A stretch of 64,000 nt of DNA from Daucus carota subsp. sativus (Eukaryota; Streptophyta; Magnoliopsida; Apiales; Apiaceae), in contig NC_030381.2 of the NCBI RefSeq assembly GCF_001625215.2, positions 55,105,214 to 55,169,213 on the forward strand, written 5' to 3'. This document shows positions 23,900 through 35,571 of this stretch, piece by piece. Within the stretch, counting starts at the first letter, position 1, and the number at the start of each line of letters is the position of its first letter. The position numbers and the translations under genes are program-made. The notes below the pieces were generated by a model, which searched no databases, was not told the origin of the DNA, and saw only the letters and a list, made by a program, of their open reading frames with translations.

Positions 23900-26800
23900 A
23901 TGGCTAGAGCTGATGAAGAAGCTATAGAGACATTCATGAGTATCACTGGCGTGTCTGAGCCTGTTGCCATTCAAAAACTCGCGGTAATATAGATATATAT
24001 ATTAATTCTTGAAATAAAGTAGTTTTTTTTTTTGGTTCTATTTGATTTTATTGCCTTGTTGTGTGATGATTTGGGTGGTGATGATTTTCTTTAATTGACT
24101 TGTGTTGGAGAAATAAAGGGTGATGAATGTGATTCTAATTGTTTGATGAATTGAATTTGAGTGAAGATTGTGCCTTCTTAGGTTCTTGATTGAAGTACAA
24201 GAATTGATTGGCTTTTGAAGTTTATAATTGTAAATTGTAGCAAGAAAGTAACTTCTATAAATTAGGAGAAATGGGTTGGGGAGGGGTGGGGGTTTATGAT
24301 GTGATATGAAATTGTCCGGCTGTGTCTTTCGGTGTGTCGGTGTGAATGGGTGCAGTTAAGTTGGGAAACTTCGCAATGTCAAATTATGAAGAATTTGTAC
24401 TCTGTTCATGTTCACTGTGATGAAAAAAGATTAAAAATATACAATGTATGATGGGTTTTATATTATTTTTTCGTTTGTTGATTGTATATTATATTGATGG
24501 AATCTTTAAGATATATAATTGATATGATGGGTTTTATATTATACAATGGAATCTTTAAGATACAAGAGAGTAATTGTAGGAAAGATTGACAAACTTAGGG
24601 GGCGTTTGGTCAATGATTAATGAGCCCGGTTAACGGGAATTAGAACCTTTATCCCATGTGTTAGTGTTTGGATTAGTTGGTTGGAATGGGAACCTCATTC
24701 TCATAAGATGGATTGATCATTACCTAACTACACCATGGGATTTCATATCATTTTCATTCTTAATAACTCCCATTCTCCAAACCTTCATTCCCATTTCCGA
24801 TTTTCCCCCTTAAAGAAGTTTCGAGTTGAACTACGGGTTGCATGGGCTGAACTACAATTGGCGAACGCAGTGTATAAGGAACCTAATGAAAATTCTTTTT
24901 TGTTTTTGGAATTAAAAAGAAATATGAAATAAGGCACACCAAAATTCAAGTGACACTCTGTTTAGTCAAGAAGGCATGCGCTGCGTGTACAACAACATTT
25001 ATTTAGAGGTTTTGGTGCTGCAAATGTGTTTATTGAGGTCTGTAAATGTTTTCATATGCACATTTTTGTATTATTATGAATGTTAACGACCACTTGGAAT
25101 AAAATGTAATTCGTAATCAATTTACTATATTGAACAAGCTAACTGTAAATTGTAGTATCATGTGAATTGTAATATGTTGTAATATATTACTTCTCATGGT
25201 TTATGTATAAGTATGTTGGACATGAATATTATTTAAAATCTGACTGTCAAAGCCCATGTATATGGTAATGTTGTACAGTAGTACAGTAGTACTCTATGTA
25301 GGGATGAGTGGACATTTTTTTTTTTTTTTGCTAATTAGTGAGTGGATCAATTTTATATTACGTTAATTGTTAAAATACAATATGAGAATGAAATAGTATC
25401 CATGAGAATAAGCCAGTGTGTGACTTAGTATTGGTATGATTCCTAATGATATTAACTGACTGTCTGCTTGTCCTACTCATACAATTGTATTTAATCATTT
25501 TCCTGTTTTATTCGACTCTGGCTTTCGAATTAGGAGTCTGTTCTTGAGGCAGACGAATAATTCTGTTATTGTATTTAATCTTATTCAATATGGTGACTAG
25601 GACCATGCCGGGAATCTTAACGAGGCTATTAATGCTCATTTTGCTGAGGGGGATGGAAATATGTAAGAACTCTGCCCATCTGTAATTTTTTTTTTGTATT
25701 TTAATTCTTTTTGTCAAATGATCTTGGTATATTAGCTTCATTTTTTTGTTCGTTACTGAGTATTATTTCTAATCAGCACAAATGAAGCATCTGTTGTACC
25801 TCAAGAGGATTTAATGGACGTAGATGATCCAGTCCAACCGGAGATACAGCGAAATCCCTTTCCTCTGTTACAATCTCCTGGACTTATGAATCCATTCTCT
25901 CTCTTGGACCGTGATGTCCGTAGCAGCATATTTGATAGAGTTCCCAGTTTAGTAAGCAGTATATTTGACAGAGTTCCCAGTTCAGCAAGTCGAGCACCAT
26001 TTGTTTCACATCCAAGAGAAGTAAGGGAAATACCAATCGAGGTTAAGGATGGTAATGAACAATCAAGTCATTCTGGTCACGCTCCAACCATTCAAGATGT
26101 TACTGGTACTGCAGATGATTATGGCCCAGAGATACATGGGAATGTTATAATTGATGAAGAAGATGCCGAAGATATTCCTAGAACTCAACGGATTGCACCA
26201 GGTGATGCAGGAAATGACAGTATCATGGGTGGTTATCCTGACATTATAAATTCTGGACCAAGTGCTCCTGGAATAGATCATATACCTGAATACAGTAACG
26301 ACATAGAAGAAGAAATGATCCGAGCTGCAATTGAGGCTTCCAAGCAAGACACTAGAAGTGGTTACACACGTCGAAGTGAGTCCATGTCTCAGCAAAGCCA
26401 GTCTGAGATTAATGACCCAGAACTAGCGCAAGCTGTTTCTTTGTCACTGAAGGTTTGTTCTTGCAACAACTTTTGACTTGATCTACTATGACCTGCTGTC
26501 CTTCTGACTATGAATTCTAATCAGACAGCGGATCAAGAGAAAGCATCACGTGGAATAGGAGATAAATTTCGATCATCTGAGTTGGGTATTTCTACATCAA
26601 CTGAGGTGGAAGCTCTAGGAAAATTAACATCAAGTGGGAGGTATTTCTTATCTCAAAACACACACACATACTGTAACTGTTAATTTTTAGCACCCGTTGC
26701 TTATGTTATAATTCTGCAACCATACTTAAGAGGCTTAAGTTTTCTACATGTATTGTTGGGAAAGATTTTGGCGATCTGACGAGCTCATTGTTGACATTCT

Positions 26801-29800
26801 AGGTTAGAGGCAGAAGGGTCTTCTATGCGGGATGAGAGTGACGAGGCTGAAGATCAGCCACTAGTAAGACACCAGATTAATCCCAGTTCTACCTCAGCTG
26901 ACACCGGGAAAGAGATCGATTATACGAAACCATCGAATTCTCAACACAATAATACTAGTTCACAGCAAAACAGAAGTGACTCACATATGAATGAGGTATT
27001 TCCTATCTTTTTCTGTCAAATTAGATCTGTGCAAAAAAAAGAATATCCTATTGTCACTATTATCTACAGTATATGATTCAAGTCAACGGTTCCTCACATA
27101 TTTGACTGTTTGCTTCATTAAAATATACGTCCAAGTGGGGAGGCATTACATCTTTGGAACATGACGAAGCTGTTATGCTTGAGGCTGCACTTTTTGGTGG
27201 TGTCCCCCAAGGAAACACATATCATGTACCGTATGCACCAGGTCAGTCCAGGAACAACGGAGTAGGTGAAACTGATGGTTCTTATCCTCGGCGCACACCT
27301 CATCCACCATCACCTTCTCTCACTGCACAAAGATTGATACGTGAACAACAGGTATCTACTATGTAATCGAATGAGGAATTAAGGACCATGTTCAGATTGA
27401 TAACAATTTGTCACTATTCTTATATATTGTACGTTTAGGATGATGAATATTTTGCATCACTGCAAGCTGACCGAGAAAAAGAATTAAAAGCTAGGGAGGA
27501 AGCTGAAATTCGAAAGTTAGAGGAGCAGGTAGCTGCAGAATCTGCTCTGATAGAAGAAAGAAAAAAGGAAGAAGAATTACAAAGAAAATTGGAGGAACTT
27601 CAGGTAATGGAGATCATATGTTTTATGTATTGTATAACTCTTGTTTCCCTTGCTATCTGTTCAAGGCGCTTAACATATGACAGTCTTCATCCTCACCCAC
27701 TTGCTACTTTATTAACATTATTGCAGATTCCAACACTTCCTGCTATAGAGATGTTGGATCCACAATGAAATATGTAAATTAATAAAACCATCTGTAGCAG
27801 TACTATATGCTACGGACTTGCAAATTTTGCCAAGAATCAAATCAAACGCGATAATTTGGCCACCGGGTCATTGTTAAGGTTGATAGTGTGTCGTGTTTGC
27901 GAGGAGGAAGACTGATTGGTTTGTTGAACACGTTCTTTTACTTTTGGACAGTAGCTGCGAGTGTCTCCGGAAGGTGAACAGCTCCCTACCTCTGTATTTC
28001 TCTTTGTTTCCTCCTCTAATTGATTGCACTCCACCCATGAACCCTCGTCTGTAATTTCTCAAGCTCCTCATCATTGCTTTGAGGAATATCTTAGCCCTTA
28101 CCAATAACATATCTCCTACCTGATTGCACAGTTTTCCCTAGTTTCACACTGCATTACCTAGGTCTTCCAGTTTGTAGTGGCTGCACCCAAGGTCTCCAGT
28201 CTCACCATTCCCCAATGACACTACAAACCTGCCTGAATCCTCTACAACTACTCAACATCCGAACACCAGAAAAGGAAATAAAATTATGGGTTGCTCTAGG
28301 ACCAATCATGACGATAATCTCCCTAATCATCGATATTTCTTCTGAGTTTCATAGTTTTCAGGTTAGAAAACCTATGACCGAGTTGAGAGATACTTTAATG
28401 GACGGCTTCTCCATTGGTGACATGGGTGGCTCTGTAGTCCCTCCATCCCTTTCCTTGTCATTGTCTTCATCGATCAAAATATCACTGGGTTCCTTGCTTC
28501 TGCAACAGTGAACTAGTGACCACTTATCATGGCAACAAAAGCAGATACCCCATATGAACAAGTTGAGACCATAACACCTTTCTTACTATAACCCCATGAT
28601 ATTCCAGTTTAATACTGCCTAGTGACTGCCTTCCTGACGTTTTTACCTTGTTCTTTTATTCCACCAGTGTCGCCAACTCTATGGCTTGCTCTAAATTGAT
28701 GGGGGTTTAGGAGTCATACCTCTTCTCCCACCTTCAAACATTCAAACCATTAATGAACTGTCCCTGCCCTCAGAAATTCTCTCTAACGGGGCTGCAGTTT
28801 CAATAAATCACCTCTTGTACTCAGCTGTCATACTTTTCTGAATGGCAGCTAACCACTTTTCATACAGTGAACCACTGTCCGATGGTCGAAATTGATAAAG
28901 CATGACGGTTTTAAATCAGCCCATAACCTAATGGGGTGGCATTTCTGTTCCCCATTGGTACCAATGAAGGGCGTCCCCTTCCAAAGCTATTTCAACAGTT
29001 TCCCACATCTCGTTGGAACTATATTCGTCGACTTCATCTCGTTGTGGAACTTCAGTTCTTCATTGCAATCAAGTTCATCATCTGCTCCTGTTAGCATGAT
29101 TTATATTCCCTTCTAACTAAATTTCCATAGCATCCATGTCCTCCCCTTCGACATTAGCCTGGAGGCTTCTACCATATCCCCATTTATCCCGATGCTCATA
29201 TCCTTGTCCTTCCTACCGTCCTCATTCACTCCATCCTCATTTATCCCGATGCTCGTATCCTTTTTCTTCCTACCGGCCTCATTCACTCCTCCTCATTTAT
29301 CCCAATGCTCGTATCCTTGTCCTTCCTACAGTCCTCAATCACTCCATCCTCATTGATCTCGATACTCATATCCTTGTCCTTGCCAGCAGCATTACCCTGA
29401 TTGTCAAAAACTACCTCGTAATCAGAACGGTTTTTTTTTGAGTTTGTTAAGGATTCTCTCCAGGCAAAAGCGTCTCTTACGCAGTTGAAGGAGAAAATTA
29501 AGTCGTCGAAGAGGAAATATAAGTCTCTCAAAGATTATGATGCTGTGTTTGACAAACCCATGGATAATGCTGCTGCTAGCAAGGGCAAGGCGGATATGAG
29601 TATCGAGATCAAAGAGGATGGAATGATTGGGATTGTAGGAAGGACAAGGATACGAGCACTGGGATAAATGAGGATGGAGTGAATGAGGCCGGTAGGAAGG
29701 AAAAGGATACGAGCATCGGGATAAATGGGGATGGAGTGAATGAGGATGGTAGGAAGGACAAGGATACGAGCATTGGGATAAATGGGGATATGGTAGAAGT

Positions 29801-31437
29801 CTCCAGGCTAATGTCGAAGGGGAGGACATGGATGCTATGGAATTAGTTAGAAGGGAATATAAATCATGCTAACAGGAGCAGATGATGAGCTTGATTGCAA
29901 TGAAGAACTGAAGTTCCACAACGAGATGAAGTCGACGAAGGAAGGTAGGAAGGACAAGGATACGATCATCGGTCTTGTATTTAGCTTGATCGAAAATAAC
30001 TGTTTTCTTCAAATTCTTTCCCTACTTGTCCACGTGTTTATGTAGCGTGTCTCTACTCTGTAGCTTACACATTGATTCATATTATTTTCCCCTTAGGAAC
30101 TTGAGAGACATTTGGCATCTAAAGAAGCTTCTCTCCCGCAAGAACCATCACCAGATGATGATAATGCCGTTAACCTGCTTGTGCGGATGCCAGATGGCGG
30201 CCGGCAAGGCCGCAGATTCCTCAAGTCCCACAAGCTTCAGGTATTTATTCCGTGACAATATTTTTCCAGTTATTGGTTAAAAGTTGTATAATTGGTTGTG
30301 ACTTGATTTGCAGCATCTTTTTGACTTCATCGATGTTGGTCGGTTGGTCAGACCTGGTACTTACAGACTGGTAATCTTTCATGTGCTTTTTTACCTTTCA
30401 CACTTAATTTTTGTGGGGGCACACTTATATTTTTACAAAGTTTTAAATGATGAATAAATTCCAAATAATTTTATGGGGGACAGTGCCCCTTACTAGATCC
30501 CCTCCTGGTGTCCAAACTTTTTTTACATTTCATAATTGATTGTCTGGACCGGCAAAGAGCAATGAATATTCATTTTAGTCACATAGGAGTGTCGGGGTTT
30601 GTATTGTTGTTATGCTTGATAGCATATAGAGAGCTTATTGACTAGTTGACTCAACATCGTTTCTTTTTCCTTTCCCCCATCTTCTCTGGTGATTAATGTT
30701 TGCGTGATCCCACTAGTCCTTCCGAAAAAAAAAAAAGAAGTTATATTGTATTTTTAAAATGAATTGCATTTCAAACTATTTGTTTGATAAGTAGGGTACT
30801 CGTGTAATTTAATTGTAATATCGATACCTTTTTTTGTAACACCAAAGAAAAATTAGAATCTTTATAGTGTCAGGACTCTTGATACTTGGTAGATGCTTGA
30901 GAAGAAGGCTGTATTTGAAGATATGGAGAATGTGGTAACCATATGACTAAGGTCAACTAACTTTTGCTTGCTAAAGTGGAATTCTGTCAAAAATTTATCT
31001 GTATCTATCTCTTTTTTGTAGTCATCAGTAGATTTACTCTTCCATATGTATCAGGGTTAAGTTGTTGAAACGTATCAGTCCTTGATAGGTGTTGGCACAA
31101 TTTAGATGAGCAAAATATTTAAGGAACGGATGTATTTCAACTTGGCATGCAAAACGAGTTATACAAATGGTAGATTAGCTAGTTGGTAATTTAATGAGAA
31201 TCCTTTCCATTGGACTTGATTTATTGATAGAGAAGCAAAGCACAATGTTACTTCCTGATACATAATGTATTTATGCCTTGTATAGATATATTATGATTGT
31301 TAGAATTAAACATGTTTTATTTTGCACAGGTAAGGCCATTTCCAAGACGGGCTTTTGGTGTTGGTGAGAGCGCATCAACTTTTGATGAACTTGGCCTGTC
31401 CGGCAGACAGGAGGCCTTGTTTCTGGAGTTAATATAG
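23900..31437 (+). CDS. Plant UBX-domain protein (PUX13/PUX12-like CDC48 adaptor)
   Basis: Ten exons: 23900-23983, 25601-25662, 25777-26452, 26525-26640, 26803-26995, 27136-27351, 27439-27603, 30097-30240, 30314-30370, 31330-31437; 606 aa, all phases agree. Residues 4-45 form a UBA-like domain ([18 protein letters not shown]...[14 protein letters not shown]). Two ubiquitin-interacting motifs follow: [15 protein letters not shown] (about 226-240) and [13 protein letters not shown] (about 262-274). A third similar helix is [13 protein letters not shown] charged coiled coil (about 450-508, [14 protein letters not shown]) leads to a C-terminal UBX domain (about 525-606) with the FPR loop in VRPFPRRAF. 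Family knowledge: UBX binds the CDC48/p97 N-domain through FPR, while UBA/UIM capture ubiquitinated clients. Intron 1 is 1.6 kb, and intron 7 (2.5 kb) carries gag and inverted-repeat insertions. An internal duplication SSIFDRVPS occurs twice near residue 95. Confidence 0.93.
28350..29060 (-). mobile_element. Ty3/gypsy gag remnant inside PUX intron 7 (antisense)
   Basis: On minus, 29020-28750 reads [20 protein letters not shown], then stops, then [30 protein letters not shown]. This is the order of a plant gypsy gag (ALRWY.W, LYE.WLAA...TVAEY...F..L.APLE.ISE). Further along, 28560-28440 reads [16 protein letters not shown], a degraded zinc knuckle. Several in-frame stops (after MPPH, VMG, EYKR) show it is dead. 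It lies antisense to the host gene. A second piece of the same region is at 61030-61260. Confidence 0.75.
29022..29942. repeat. Large inverted repeat inside PUX intron 7
   Basis: The left arm (about 29022-29425) and right arm (about 29530-29942) are reverse complements over about 400 bp with few differences. For example, TTCGTCGACTTCATCTCGTT at the left reappears inverted near 29942, and ATGTCCTCCCCTTCGACATT at 29136 reappears inverted ending at 29829. The arms contain a degenerate tandem repeat that, read on the right arm, encodes [17 protein letters not shown] units. The spacer is about 100 bp. Transcribed through in the pre-mRNA, this would fold into a long hairpin. Confidence 0.85.
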
Positions 31438-31511
31438 CAGATATAGTTATCGTAAAATTGTAATAGGATCTTGAAGAGTTTACCCAGATGGACCAACCTT
31501 GTTTGTTAGTT

Positions 31512-32679
31512 GGATGTAAAAGTTGTTTGGAGACGGGTATTTTGTCGAAGTTTGTATCTATCGGGTATTTGGTCTTGTAGTCAGACTATGGCTCATACAG
31601 TTTGAAGTTGATATCAAATCTTAGATGAGAATGTTTGCAGTTTTAAATTACTGTTTCTTGAATCCGATATCGAATTTTAAACGAAAATATGTGCAGTTCT
31701 AACTTGAAAGTTATGCAAATTACATTAATAATATCATCTATTTTGAGTCTCTTGGTCTTCGGTCTTCTATTGCAGCATATCATATACTTCTCAAATGATT
31801 GAAAATGAACTCTCTCCAAAAGACAAGGGGGTCTATCGAAGTAGACCAGCAATTGATTTTACTTGAAGAAACAAGAATACTCCAGTTCACTTCTTAAAGT
31901 TTTGGTCGTCTTTTATCTCTCAAAGTCTTGATCTTTGTCGTTTACATCTCAAACAATTTGCCATCGTATTGAACACTTCACACAATTCCATGCTATCGTA
32001 TCAAACACTTCACACAATTCCATTAAATTGAAGATTTTTGATGAGATGTTTTAACTGTGAGTCTTTCAAATTATTGCTTGTAAGGCCCGCGATATTTTAG
32101 AGAGTCACCAAAGCTTTGGCATGCATCGGAATCAACGACAGCACTATTTTAGGGGTTTGATGCTCTTAATATTATTCATTTGGCTCATAAATTTCAAGTG
32201 GAGAGTGGAGAAGAAAGAGCATCGTGATTGTCACTGTACCCTTACTTAAAATTTGTTCGATTAGGTTTTTTTACATAGTTTGCGCTTGGTCATCTGGGTA
32301 GGCCTTCATTATATTAATCCACTCGCATGTCTTCATCCACTCTTGTAATTTTATATTAAACAAATTTAAATTTCTCACATAAATTTGTAAAAATAGTAAA
32401 TTTTTTCTTATTTATGATATTAATAAATCTCTTACTCTCTTATTACTGTATTCAACTAATTATTTTTTCCTAACAGTTATAAATGTATCACATCAGTTAT
32501 GAAATTTAAAATAAATATGTCCAATTTCTTCGAGAAAGATGGTTGCATAATTTTTAATTTAAAATTTTAATTATTTTTATTTTCAATATAATTTACAACT
32601 AAATTTTTTTATTATATTTTCACTGCTTCATATTTGTAATAAAATTAAATATATCATAAATACACTTTTTTATATATAT
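31512..32679. repeat. Duplicated upstream unit, copy 1 (PUX 3' flank to RLP1 promoter)
   Basis: From TTGGATGTAAAAGTTGTTTG at 31512 onward the sequence runs parallel to 41945-43881, with few changes except a 695-bp hAT insertion in the second copy. The segment begins 75 bp after the PUX stop codon, probably within its 3' UTR, and ends at the RLP start region. A conserved antisense frame (31643-31852) exists only because the DNA is duplicated. No gene is supported. Confidence 0.85.
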
Positions 32680-32680
32680 A
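32670..32680 (+). promoter_or_regulatory. TATA box of RLP1
   Basis: TATATATATAT runs directly into ATGCTAACC, so the first ATG of the open frame (32680) overlaps the TATA box and should lie upstream of the transcription start. This argues for translation from a later ATG. Confidence 0.6.
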
Positions 32681-32739
32681 TGCTAACCTCTAGAGATGTT
32701 AAAGATCATCCCAAACAAAATTTGAAAGCGAAAATGAAA

Positions 32740-35571
32740 ATGAAAAATTCCGTACTCAGTTTTTTCACCATCAGTGTGATGCTCATCTTCTTGCAGTTGC
32801 AGCACCACCTGGTGGCTTCTTCATTGAGCCCCAGCTTGCAGAAACTTGCGTTGTTCGACTTTAAACAAACCTTTTCAATCAGTAATGATCCTAGTAGCTG
32901 GATATGCTCCTATTATTCCGTCGAAGACGAAGAGTTTTACGAAATTCCTTCTCGGCCAAAGACAAAGAATTGGAGCATGAGTTCTGATCACTGCACATGG
33001 GATGGAGTTAGCTGCGACGACAAGACAGGGGGCGTTATCGGACTGGACTTGAGTTGCAGTCAGCTGGAAGGAGCCATTCTTCCTAAAAGCACTCTCTTCC
33101 AACTCTCTCATCTCCGCTTCCTCAATCTCTCTCAAAATGACTTTTCCCTCTCCAGTCAGTTCCCTCCGGAATTTGGTTTCTTTGCAAAAGGTTTGACGCA
33201 TCTCAACCTCTCTTATACTGGATTATCAGGGAGAGTTCCCTCTCGAATCTCTCATTTGCAGAAACTGGTCTCACTTGATCTCAGTTACAACGATGGGGCT
33301 GAACTTGAAGAAGAAGTGTTTAAATCACTGTTGCAGAATTTAACGCATCTCGGAGTGCTTAATCTTCACGGAGTTAACATCTCCTCTGTTTTGCCCGTGA
33401 ATATCTCTACTTCTTTAAGAGTTCTTCAATTGTCGTATACTGATATACACGGAGTAGTACCCCAAGAGGTTTTCCACCTTCCCAACTTGGAATCACTTGA
33501 TTTATCATATAATTTCCACCTCCTGAGAGCTACATTACCCAAAGTTAAGTGGGGAAGTAAAGCTACTCTCCGACACCTTCATCTTTCACACGTCAACATA
33601 GATGGAGGAGGTATACCTGACTCAATAGGCTTTTTAAAGGACTCATTAGTCAGTTTGTATCTGGGCGGCTGTAATTTGTCTGGGCCTGTACCAAGATCCA
33701 TTGGGCACCTCGTTCAACTTACTCACTTGGGCCTCTCTCAAAATAATCTCAATGGCCCAGTTCCAACATTTTTTACAGACGTTACAGACTTAAGATATAT
33801 CTCCCTTGCGCGTAACAATTTCACTGGATCTCTACCTCGTTGGTTGTTTCACCATCCATCGTTAGAGACCTTGTATCTGCATAGTAATGCATTCACGGGT
33901 CCACTACATGAATTTGATTCTTCTCGATCACGGCTGCAATCTTTTTCTTGTTCCAGCAATTTACTCAATGGATCCATTCCACATTCATTTTCTCAACTTG
34001 TCAATCTCACTAAACTAGATTTGTCATCAAACAATTTCAGCGGGGTTTTGGATTTGGAAATGTTTTCAGACCTCGAATCTCTAGAACGTCTTAGACTTTC
34101 TCGTAACAGTCTTTCAGTGACAAGTACAAGTATGGCCACTCTCCCTCCTACGCTTAACTACTTGGACTTGTCATCTTGTAACATGAAAGAGTTTCCTCAT
34201 TTTTCAAGAGATGCAAACATCTCCCTGGTGTTTGTAGACCTATCAAACAATAAAATTGAAGGGGAAATTCCACACTGGATTGGGTTGCTGGGGATGTCCT
34301 ATCTGAATCTTTCTCACAACAAACTAATAGGCGGTCTTGAGCAACTGCCTTGGAGTCATATTGAATATCTTGATCTCCAATACAATAAGCTGAATGGATC
34401 GTTGCCCACCTTGATGTGTAATTCCAGCTCTCTTTATATTCTAAATCTGTCTCACAACAAGTTGAGTGGTGTACTACCCATTTGTCATACAAATTTGACT
34501 TGGCTTTCCGTGTTGGATCTGCGGAGGAATAAAATTCAAGGAAACATTCCAGCAACCCTGTCAAATTTCCATAATCTGGAAACCATTAATTTGAATGGAA
34601 ACCAATTAGAAGGAAGCATTCCTTCTTCTTTTGCTGGATTTGATTCTTTAGCCGTTCTTGATCTTGGAAATAATCAGATAAATGATACATTCCCCCAGTG
34701 TTTGGAAGCTCTTCCAAATCTTCAAGTTCTTGTTCTCAAATCAAATAAGTTTTATGGTCTTATAAACACGAGTTCTCAGGTTGTACACCCATTTCCTAGC
34801 TTGAGAATCATTGATCTTTCGTACAACAAGTTTTCAGGTGCACTGCCAGAAAAATATTTCAGAAACTTCAAGGCTATGATGAATGGTGAAGTGAATAAGG
34901 TAAATCGTAGTTATATGGAGCAGGATCTTTACAGTGATTCCACAGCTCTAGTGATTAAAGGCATGGAGATTGATTTAGAAAGAATTTTGACTGTGTTCAC
35001 AACTATTGATGTATCAAAGAACAATTTTGATGGGGAGATAGCTGAATACTTTGGAAATCTTGTATCACTCAGATTTCTTAATCTTTCTCACAATTATCTC
35101 ACAGGCCACATACCACGCTCGATTGGAAAATTGACTGTGCTGGAGTCACTAGACCTCTCATCCAACCAACTTCAAGGAGAAATTCCTCCGCAGCTCACTA
35201 GTGTATATTCACTTGCAGTTCTCAATCTGTCTTGCAACCAACTTAGAGGACGTATTCCAGAAGGGTCGCAATTCAATACATTTGAAATCTACAGCTACGT
35301 CGGGAACTTTGGGCTGTGCGGAAAACCCTTGTCAAAAAAGTGTGAAAATTATGTCAGGGCACAAGAAGAAGACGAAGAAGATGAGGATGATGATTACTTT
35401 TTCAGTGGATTTACTTGGGAAGCGGTGGTGATTGGATATGGGTGTGGAGTGGTGCCTGCATTTATCACTGGCTACCTGATGTTGTTGGCACGGAAACCAA
35501 AATGGTTTGCTGGAATCATTGGCAGGGAACTGGGCCTGAAGATCAGGAGGATGGAGATTAGAAGGCGATAA
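32740..35571 (+). CDS. LRR receptor-like protein 1 (Cf-9/RLP12 type)
   Basis: Intronless, 943 aa from the ATG at 32740; the frame is open from 32680. The start follows the homologous third gene, which begins at the equivalent codon, and the TATA position. Order: signal peptide (MKNSVLSFFTISVMLIFLQL), LRRNT with paired-cysteine motif CTWDGVSCD, more than 20 extracellular LRRs of the LDLS.N...G.IP type, an island (NRSYMEQDLYSDSTALVIKG), four more LRRs, a capping region GNFGLCGKPLSKKC, an acidic stretch (EEDEEDEDDD), one membrane span (AVVIGYGCGVVPAFITGYLM) with GxxxG, and a short basic tail without kinase. Family knowledge: such RLPs sense pathogen or developmental ligands and pair with SOBIR1/BAK1 kinases. 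Many NxS/T sites suggest glycosylation. A conserved GT...AG pair (35578-35671) may be a 3' UTR intron. Confidence 0.92.
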   Translation: MKNSVLSFFTISVMLIFLQLQHHLVASSLSPSLQKLALFDFKQTFSISNDPSSWICSYYSVEDEEFYEIPSRPKTKNWSMSSDHCTWDGVSCDDKTGGVIGLDLSCSQLEGAILPKSTLFQLSHLRFLNLSQNDFSLSSQFPPEFGFFAKGLTHLNLSYTGLSGRVPSRISHLQKLVSLDLSYNDGAELEEEVFKSLLQNLTHLGVLNLHGVNISSVLPVNISTSLRVLQLSYTDIHGVVPQEVFHLPNLESLDLSYNFHLLRATLPKVKWGSKATLRHLHLSHVNIDGGGIPDSIGFLKDSLVSLYLGGCNLSGPVPRSIGHLVQLTHLGLSQNNLNGPVPTFFTDVTDLRYISLARNNFTGSLPRWLFHHPSLETLYLHSNAFTGPLHEFDSSRSRLQSFSCSSNLLNGSIPHSFSQLVNLTKLDLSSNNFSGVLDLEMFSDLESLERLRLSRNSLSVTSTSMATLPPTLNYLDLSSCNMKEFPHFSRDANISLVFVDLSNNKIEGEIPHWIGLLGMSYLNLSHNKLIGGLEQLPWSHIEYLDLQYNKLNGSLPTLMCNSSSLYILNLSHNKLSGVLPICHTNLTWLSVLDLRRNKIQGNIPATLSNFHNLETINLNGNQLEGSIPSSFAGFDSLAVLDLGNNQINDTFPQCLEALPNLQVLVLKSNKFYGLINTSSQVVHPFPSLRIIDLSYNKFSGALPEKYFRNFKAMMNGEVNKVNRSYMEQDLYSDSTALVIKGMEIDLERILTVFTTIDVSKNNFDGEIAEYFGNLVSLRFLNLSHNYLTGHIPRSIGKLTVLESLDLSSNQLQGEIPPQLTSVYSLAVLNLSCNQLRGRIPEGSQFNTFEIYSYVGNFGLCGKPLSKKCENYVRAQEEDEEDEDDDYFFSGFTWEAVVIGYGCGVVPAFITGYLMLLARKPKWFAGIIGRELGLKIRRMEIRRR

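Noticed and set aside
29136..29829. Open frames on both strands repeating [16 protein letters not shown] units
   Set aside because: They are antisense readings of the tandem repeat in the inverted-repeat arms. The meaningful frame on the other strand (DKDTSIGIN units) is itself broken by a stop at about 29665.
31643..31852. A minus-strand frame of about 69 residues conserved between 31643-31852 and 42053-42298
   Set aside because: Both copies lie in the recently duplicated RLP upstream unit, so conservation reflects DNA duplication. There is no recognisable domain, no splice partner, and the codon pattern looks random.
32680..32739. N-terminal 20-residue extension of RLP1 (and the same in RLP2 at 43882)
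   Set aside because: The ATG overlaps the TATA box, the extension precedes the signal peptide, and RLP3 has a stop there.
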